DNA of 10,468 nucleotides, taken from contig NZBB01000020.1 in NCBI GenBank assembly GCA_002686295.1, forward strand, positions 1-10,468, given 5' to 3'. The notes beneath the pieces were generated by a model. It did no database searches. It had not been told where the DNA came from and worked only from the letters and a program-made list of their open reading frames with translations. This DNA comes from Candidatus Woesearchaeota archaeon (lineage in GTDB: Archaea; Nanobdellota; Nanobdellia; Woesearchaeales; GCA-2686295). A program made the translations under genes and the position numbers. This document shows, one piece after another, positions 6,544-10,468 of this stretch (positions are counted from its first letter, which is position 1; every line of letters starts with the position of its first letter).

Positions 6544-7214
6544 AAATATGTGTAGTCATAGCGGCTTATAATGAAGAGAAATCAATAGCGAAAGTTATCA
6601 AAGGATTGAAAAAAGAAGGATATAAAAACATAGTTGTTGTTGATGATGGTTCTAAAGATTATACTGTTAAAGAAGTAAAAAAACAAAAAGCCACGATATT
6701 AAAACATTTCATTAATCGTGGTCAAGGAGCTTCTTTAAAGACAGGAATTGATTATGCAATTTCAAATGGGGCAGATTTTATAGTTACATTTGATGCAGAT
6801 GATCAGCATAATCCAAGAGAAATAAAGTCTTTAATAAAAGCAGTTAAACGGAAGGGTGTTGAAGTGGCTCTTGGCTCAAGATTTCTGAAAAAAAACTTAA
6901 AAATCCCTTTTATCAGAAGAATCGTTCTTAAACTCGGGGCTTTATTTACTTGGTTTCTTTATGGTGTAAGATTGACTGATTCACACAATGGTTTCAGGGT
7001 TTTTTCAAGGAAAGCAGCGAGACTGATAAATATAACCTCTGACAGAATGGAGCACGCCTCTCAGATTGTTGAAGAGATTCATAAGAATAGGATTAATTTT
7101 GTTGAAGTTCCGGTTACAATAACTTATTCTGATTATTCAAAAGCAAAAGGACAGAGTAGCTGGAATAGTATAAAAATAGGCTTCAGAATGCTATTTAGAA
7201 AGTTTTTACATTAG
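6540..7214 (+). CDS. GT2 glycosyltransferase, DPM1-like, soluble form
   Basis: A 224-aa family 2 glycosyltransferase of the dolichyl-phosphate sugar synthase type. It shows VVIAAYNEE at residues 5-13, VVDDGS at 33-38, the NRGQGASLKTGI segment at 59-70, the metal-binding DADDQ at 85-89, GSRF at 112-115 and TDSHNGFRVFSR at 146-157, the last two typical of polyprenyl-phosphate transferases. A hydrophobic stretch at 127-143 may touch the membrane, but the two C-terminal helices of the GtrB type are absent; the paired small membrane proteins just upstream may provide the membrane part. The ATG at 6540 overlaps the previous stop as ATGA; an in-frame ATG at 6492 would add 16 polar residues from within the other gene and is disfavoured. 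Its last 9 bp overlap the convergent reductase gene. Confidence 0.87.
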   Translation: MKICVVIAAYNEEKSIAKVIKGLKKEGYKNIVVVDDGSKDYTVKEVKKQKATILKHFINRGQGASLKTGIDYAISNGADFIVTFDADDQHNPREIKSLIKAVKRKGVEVALGSRFLKKNLKIPFIRRIVLKLGALFTWFLYGVRLTDSHNGFRVFSRKAARLINITSDRMEHASQIVEEIHKNRINFVEVPVTITYSDYSKAKGQSSWNSIKIGFRMLFRKFLH

Positions 7215-8264
7215 TTTTCTAAGAAACAATAATATTGAAGGGTTATGAATGAATGCTTTCATCAATATTCTTATTGGTTTATCCCTGCTTTCTTTTGACA
7301 ATAATTCTTTCATTTTTCTATTGCTAAACATTTCAATTAGTTTATTCCAGTCTTCAGAATCGAATTTGTTCATAATATTTCTGACAAAGTAATGTGTCCA
7401 TATGCTTTTTCCAATTCTTTTCTTCCAAAGAACATCATAATCTTTGTTTTTATCTATCGCTTTTTTTAGCTCTTCAGCAGCCATCAATCCAGGAACTAAG
7501 CCGCCACCAGTCGTGTTTTTTATCTGAGCAGCTGCATCACCAACCAAGAAAACATTTTTCTTAGTGGCTATTAATCCTGGTTCATGCAAAGGTATTAATC
7601 CTCCTTGCCAACCAATTATTTTTCCAGTATATTTTTTTGAAAAACTCTTGAATATTTTCATAGTATTATTTTTAGCTGCAACACCAACTCTCAAAACATT
7701 TCTTGATTCTGGAACTGCCCAAGCATACGTGCCTATATGAGGATAGAAGTCAACAAAGTTATCATTCTTCTTTTTTATCAATGCTTGCACTCCAATCAAG
7801 TATTTTCTTTTTCCAAATCCGTAAATCTGAGATACTTTACTTGCAGGTCCATCAGCACCTATTAGCTTGTTTGATTTAATCTTTTTTTTTTTTCTTGTTT
7901 CAAGATTCATAACTTTATTTCTTCCAACAAGCTTTGTCTTATAATTTATCCTCGCCCCGTTATCTAAAGCTTTGTCTCTGAAGTATTGATCAAATTTGTT
8001 TCTGAAAACAATGACATTTGGTTTTTTGAAATTAATCTTCACAATTTTTTTGTTCGGAGAATATATTCTTGCAGAATGTATTTTGTTTGCAACAAAATCT
8101 TTTTTCAAAGAAATTATTTCATTTATTGTATCACTAAGAATTCCTGTACATGCTATTGGCAGACCAACTTCTTTGTTTTCTTCATATATAGTTACTTCAT
8201 TGTTCTTTGAAAGAAGTGCTGCAGAATAGCACCCTATTGGTCCACCACCTATTATGTTAATCAT
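7206..8264 (-). CDS. Geranylgeranyl reductase family FAD-dependent oxidoreductase
   Basis: A 352-aa flavoprotein of the geranylgeranyl reductase family, which saturates isoprenoid chains of archaeal membrane lipids or polyprenyl carriers. The N-terminal FAD-binding loop is IIGGGPIG at residues 4-11 with E28/E29 after strand 2; the PIACTG segment at 36-41 has the family cysteine (C39); GADGPAS is at 136-142, YAWAVPE at 180-186, FLVGDAA at 239-245 and GGGLVPG at 253-259. It is somewhat shorter than common digeranylgeranylglycerophospholipid reductases (about 390-450 aa), mostly at the C-terminus, yet all FAD motifs are present. The ATG at 8264 starts right at the FAD strand. It follows the lytic-transglycosylase-like gene by 43 bp and may be co-transcribed with it or use a weak promoter in that gap. 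A 12-base A run (minus strand, 7882-7893) in the codons for lysines 125-128 is the longest homopolymer in the window. Confidence 0.85.
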   Translation of the reverse strand: MINIIGGGPIGCYSAALLSKNNEVTIYEENKEVGLPIACTGILSDTINEIISLKKDFVANKIHSARIYSPNKKIVKINFKKPNVIVFRNKFDQYFRDKALDNGARINYKTKLVGRNKVMNLETRKKKKIKSNKLIGADGPASKVSQIYGFGKRKYLIGVQALIKKKNDNFVDFYPHIGTYAWAVPESRNVLRVGVAAKNNTMKIFKSFSKKYTGKIIGWQGGLIPLHEPGLIATKKNVFLVGDAAAQIKNTTGGGLVPGLMAAEELKKAIDKNKDYDVLWKKRIGKSIWTHYFVRNIMNKFDSEDWNKLIEMFSNRKMKELLSKESRDKPIRILMKAFIHNPSILLFLRKLM

Positions 8265-8283
8265 GAAATAATAAAATTGTTTA

Positions 8284-8291
8284 TTGTTTAA
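8284..8291 (-). promoter_or_regulatory. Possible weak TATA-like element of the reductase gene
   Basis: On the minus strand TTAAACAA lies about 24 bp before the ATG at 8264. It is a poor TATA match but sits near the position used by the other genes. Read-through from the upstream gene is the alternative. Confidence 0.3.
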
Positions 8292-8307
8292 GAAGTTTCT
8301 TGCTAAA

Positions 8308-9282
8308 CTACCATTGCTTAGTAAGTTTCATTATGTTTGATTCTTGTTTATTTGTTTTTTTCTCTTTTTTAAAAACATCATTTATTTTTTGAAAAACATT
8401 TTTTTTCTTTTTTATATAAGTTATTTGCTGTGTTTGTACTTGTATAGGAATTTTGAATTTAGTATTAGTTTTATCTTCTAATTTAGTAAAAATTATTTGT
8501 TCACCACCATAGTTTTTCTTTTTCACAAAGTTTTCTAGTAGAAGACTAATTTTATATTTCGGAAATGTTTTTTTGACGTATGAATTTATATATTCATAAT
8601 ATTCTTGTCCATCAATACCATTAATTTTTCCAGAATAATATTTTGATAAGGTTTTTTTAGTATCCATATATGTTTGTTCATCCTTATCATAAAACATCTC
8701 TGCAAGATACTTACCTGCGATTTTAGCATTTATTTCTGGATGAAAAGAACTATCTATTGATACTAATTCATCTATTGTTATTTTGTGATCTTTGCCTGAA
8801 ACTTTGACTATTTCTTTGTATAATTCGTTTTTTAATTTCTTTCTTGCTCTTTTAAACTTGGTTTTATCTTTATTTTTCCAATAATCATTTGATGCATCTT
8901 TATAATCAACCCAGTTGAATGGTTTTATAGTGCTATACTTAACTATGTTTTCAGGCATTATTTGATAAGATCCTCTGGCACCTATGTATGATAGAAAATT
9001 TTCATTTATAGTTCTTATATTCAAATTTGTTTCTTTTTTTAACAACCCCTCTGTAATTCTAAAATTTAAATTCAATTTTTTCATTTCTTCTTTATTTATG
9101 TTCTTTAGTTTTTCAACAGTTAAAATTTCTTTTTTTCCTGAAAGTGTTGTATATGTTGGATTTATTTTTATTATTGGTTGTTCATATTTTTTTGTCTGTT
9201 CTTCATAACATCCGTTTAGTGCAAGAATTATTGTCGTTGAACTAATCAATATTTTTCCAAGCTGTTTATAATCCTTGACCAT
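8308..9282 (-). CDS. Putative lipoprotein with lytic-transglycosylase (SLT/GH23-like) core
   Basis: A 324-aa protein. The N-terminus has a short basic start, a hydrophobic stretch (residues 9-22) and a lipobox-like LNGC at 22-25, suggesting export and lipid anchoring at C25. The core reads like a soluble lytic transglycosylase: LLKKETNLN with candidate catalytic E84, then GARGSYQIMP at 101-110 (family GARGLMQLMP), NAKIAGKYLAEMF at 185-197 (family NIxxGxxYL) and a reduced KYYSG at 214-218 where the family has AAYNAG, with YYEYINSYVKK at 228-238 matching the terminal Y-x-x-x-YV element. Between the second and third elements is a lysine-rich insert (about 120-180). The tail (about 245-324) is lysine/glutamine-rich with no recognised domain. 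Substrate is unknown: peptidoglycan cleavage is the family role, but an archaeon would not be expected to have this wall. It is divergent from the ParA-like gene and upstream of the reductase. Confidence 0.7.
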   Translation of the reverse strand: MVKDYKQLGKILISSTTIILALNGCYEEQTKKYEQPIIKINPTYTTLSGKKEILTVEKLKNINKEEMKKLNLNFRITEGLLKKETNLNIRTINENFLSYIGARGSYQIMPENIVKYSTIKPFNWVDYKDASNDYWKNKDKTKFKRARKKLKNELYKEIVKVSGKDHKITIDELVSIDSSFHPEINAKIAGKYLAEMFYDKDEQTYMDTKKTLSKYYSGKINGIDGQEYYEYINSYVKKTFPKYKISLLLENFVKKKNYGGEQIIFTKLEDKTNTKFKIPIQVQTQQITYIKKKKNVFQKINDVFKKEKKTNKQESNIMKLTKQW

Positions 9283-9310
9283 TTTGTGTTTTAGAGGGTT
9301 GTCTTCTCTT

Positions 9311-9318
9311 TTTTAAAT
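9311..9318 (-). promoter_or_regulatory. TATA box of the lytic-transglycosylase-like gene
   Basis: On the minus strand ATTTAAAA, preceded by AAAAAG like the GT-C promoter, is centred 32.5 bp before the ATG at 9282. This predicts a very short leader of about six bases with no Shine-Dalgarno sequence. Confidence 0.55.
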
Positions 9319-9388
9319 CTTTTTAGAATTCCTAATTGAAAAGTAACTAAATATAGTTTTCATTTAATAATGGTAAATACTAGAAAAG

Positions 9389-9396
9389 TTTATAAA
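9389..9396 (+). promoter_or_regulatory. TATA box of the ParA-like gene
   Basis: TTTATAAA preceded by GAAAAG is centred 51.5 bp before the ATG at 9444. Transcription would start near 9418-9420, leaving a leader of about 25 bases, unlike the leaderless genes elsewhere in the window. The 161-bp gap 9283-9443 holds this and the divergent promoter at 9311-9318, and no other element that I can name. Confidence 0.6.
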
Positions 9397-9432
9397 TGTT
9401 CTTTCTATTCTGTTAAATAAAATTTTGGGGTC

Positions 9433-9436
9433 GGTG
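9433..9436 (+). promoter_or_regulatory. Shine-Dalgarno-like GGTG ahead of the ParA-like gene
   Basis: GGTG ends 7 bases before the ATG at 9444 and is complementary to the usual archaeal 16S rRNA 3' end (core CACC). It lies in a G-rich patch (GGGGTCGGTG, 9427-9436) that stands out in very AT-rich surroundings. It supports the ATG at 9444. Confidence 0.5.
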
Positions 9437-9443
9437 CGATTAC

Positions 9444-10468
9444 ATGAATAAAAGAAATAATCTTGTTACTATAATATCAAAAAAAGGAGGTGTTGGAAAA
9501 ACTTTTTTTTCTCTAAATTTAGCAGGAGTTTATTCTGATATTCATCCATCATATAACGAAATTAATTCTGCAATATATATCGATGCAAATCTGGAAAATG
9601 ATGATGGAGAGTTAGGAGTTGATTCATTAAATCTGGAATCAAAAGGCTATATTAAATCAATAAACAGCAAAACATTCGACTTATCAAAATATGTAGTTTC
9701 ATCTGACTCATTAAAAAATAATGTTGGTTTTGTATTTCCAGGAGAAGATGTTTTCAAGTACGTATATAATCAGCAGGAAAGACTTGAGAAAAAAGCAGAT
9801 GCGTTGATTAAAATAAGAGACTCCGCTTTAAATGATTTGAATTCTTCAACGGCTATTTTAGATTTAAATCACGTTTCAGTTAATGATGCTTATCAGGATG
9901 TTTGGATGTCTGGTCTTGTAAGAATAGCAGTTGTATCTTTGTATGATGAAAGAGTTCTTTCCGACATAAAAAAGATGTTCTCAGAAATTTATACTAGACA
10001 GAGAACGCATAAAATTTATAGTGCGTTAGATAATTTGTCTTCATTAGTAAATAATCAAGAAAAAGCAAAAGATTTTAGAAAAAAAAACAATAAATTTAGT
10101 TCAGAACATCTCAATAATTTATTTAATGCTTTTAATTCTGTTCAACAATATAAAGATTTAATAGGTACATCTGCTGGTCCTTCAAAGTTTGTTAGAAATT
10201 TTTATAAAAAATCAAGACAGTATAATGTTTATAGTAAGGATGTAAAAGAATTTGTGAAATTAGTTGATAAATATAATGCTCAAACGAATTATAAAGATTT
10301 ATTTGTTGAAAAAGGAAAAATTTCTCTTGGTCCAGGAAAAACGATAATTGTGGCTAATAAAGATACAAGACCAACACATGCATATATAAATGATGTTATT
10401 GAAGAAATCCGAAATGAATCAAAAATTAGTATTGATAATGATGAATTATTCATAATTCCTGAAGTTTC
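9444..10468 (+). CDS. ParA/MinD-like P-loop ATPase with large helical insertion (partial, runs off window)
   Basis: An open frame of 341 codons with no stop before the window ends, so the C-terminus is missing. The start VTIISKKGGVGKT (residues 8-20) is a deviant Walker A motif with signature lysine K14 and P-loop K19. AIYIDANLENDDG at 43-55 fits the A' strand with its aspartate (D47), and AILDLNHVSVND at 137-148 fits a Walker B-like strand. Residues 161-166 (IAVVSL) and 299-306 (KTIIVANK) look like later core strands, the second with the NK of the ParA-fold base-binding loop; LFIIPEV at 335-341 matches the strand after it. Between about 183 and 297 is a polar, helix-rich insertion where canonical ParA proteins have a short linker. 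Family members drive segregation or positioning of DNA and cell-surface complexes. No ParB partner is visible here, so the cargo is unknown. It has a leader and a Shine-Dalgarno-like site, unlike its neighbours. Confidence 0.8.
   Translation, partial: MNKRNNLVTIISKKGGVGKTFFSLNLAGVYSDIHPSYNEINSAIYIDANLENDDGELGVDSLNLESKGYIKSINSKTFDLSKYVVSSDSLKNNVGFVFPGEDVFKYVYNQQERLEKKADALIKIRDSALNDLNSSTAILDLNHVSVNDAYQDVWMSGLVRIAVVSLYDERVLSDIKKMFSEIYTRQRTHKIYSALDNLSSLVNNQEKAKDFRKKNNKFSSEHLNNLFNAFNSVQQYKDLIGTSAGPSKFVRNFYKKSRQYNVYSKDVKEFVKLVDKYNAQTNYKDLFVEKGKISLGPGKTIIVANKDTRPTHAYINDVIEEIRNESKISIDNDELFIIPEV

Noticed and set aside
5842..6559. Minus-strand open frames opposite the SMR-fold genes
   Set aside because: They are antisense to two clear paralogous membrane proteins with overlap starts, and their translations show only low-complexity composition.
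8308..9282. Bacterial contamination or bacterial origin of the whole window because of the SLT-like lipoprotein
   Set aside because: TATA-type leaderless promoters run through the same DNA, the reductase family fits archaeal lipids, and the lipoprotein gene itself has an archaeal-style promoter. A past transfer of this one gene remains possible.
1..10468. CRISPR arrays, tRNAs, insertion sequences or attachment sites
   Set aside because: No regularly spaced repeats, cloverleaf-like segments, transposase motifs or terminal inverted repeats were seen on either strand.

Overview
The window reads as chromosomal DNA of a very AT-rich archaeon, most likely a small-genome DPANN-type lineage (Woesearchaeota/Pacearchaeota-like). 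The archaeal assignment rests on three things seen here: TATA-box promoters placed a constant 26-28 bp upstream of start codons (leaderless transcripts), almost no Shine-Dalgarno sequences, and a geranylgeranyl-reductase-family flavoprotein of the kind used in archaeal lipid synthesis. The lineage is an inference from base composition, compact spacing and protein style, not from a marker gene. The window is almost entirely coding; no gap exceeds 170 bases, and I saw no tRNA, rRNA, CRISPR array, insertion sequence or transposase.

Layout. (1) 38-2997, plus strand: a tight four-gene unit with a UDP-glucuronate-4-epimerase-like SDR, a GtrB/DPM1-type glycosyltransferase with two C-terminal membrane helices, a class I methyltransferase, and a GtrA-like four-helix membrane protein made of two very similar halves. 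(2) 3002-4684, minus strand: an ArnT/PMT-like GT-C membrane glycosyltransferase, convergent with unit 1. (3) 4862-7214, plus strand: galE, then (from its own promoter) three genes coupled by ATGA overlaps: two small EmrE/ArnE-ArnF-like membrane proteins and a DPM1-like glycosyltransferase. (4) 7206-9282, minus strand: a geranylgeranyl-reductase-family protein and, upstream of it, a putative lipoprotein with a lytic-transglycosylase (SLT/GH23-like) core. (5) 9444 to the window end, plus strand: a ParA/MinD-like ATPase with a large helical insertion, incomplete at its C-terminus.

How they fit. Units 1-3 form a coherent surface-glycan module: nucleotide-sugar epimerases supply UDP-sugars, two GT2 enzymes probably charge a polyprenyl phosphate, GtrA-like and paired small multidrug-resistance-fold proteins are candidates to flip the lipid-linked sugar, and the GT-C enzyme would use it on the outer face. 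The reductase fits isoprenoid lipid or lipid-carrier saturation. The right end changes character: a wall-lytic-type lipoprotein in an organism not expected to have peptidoglycan, divergent from a non-canonical ParA-type ATPase. That pair is the most unusual part of the window.
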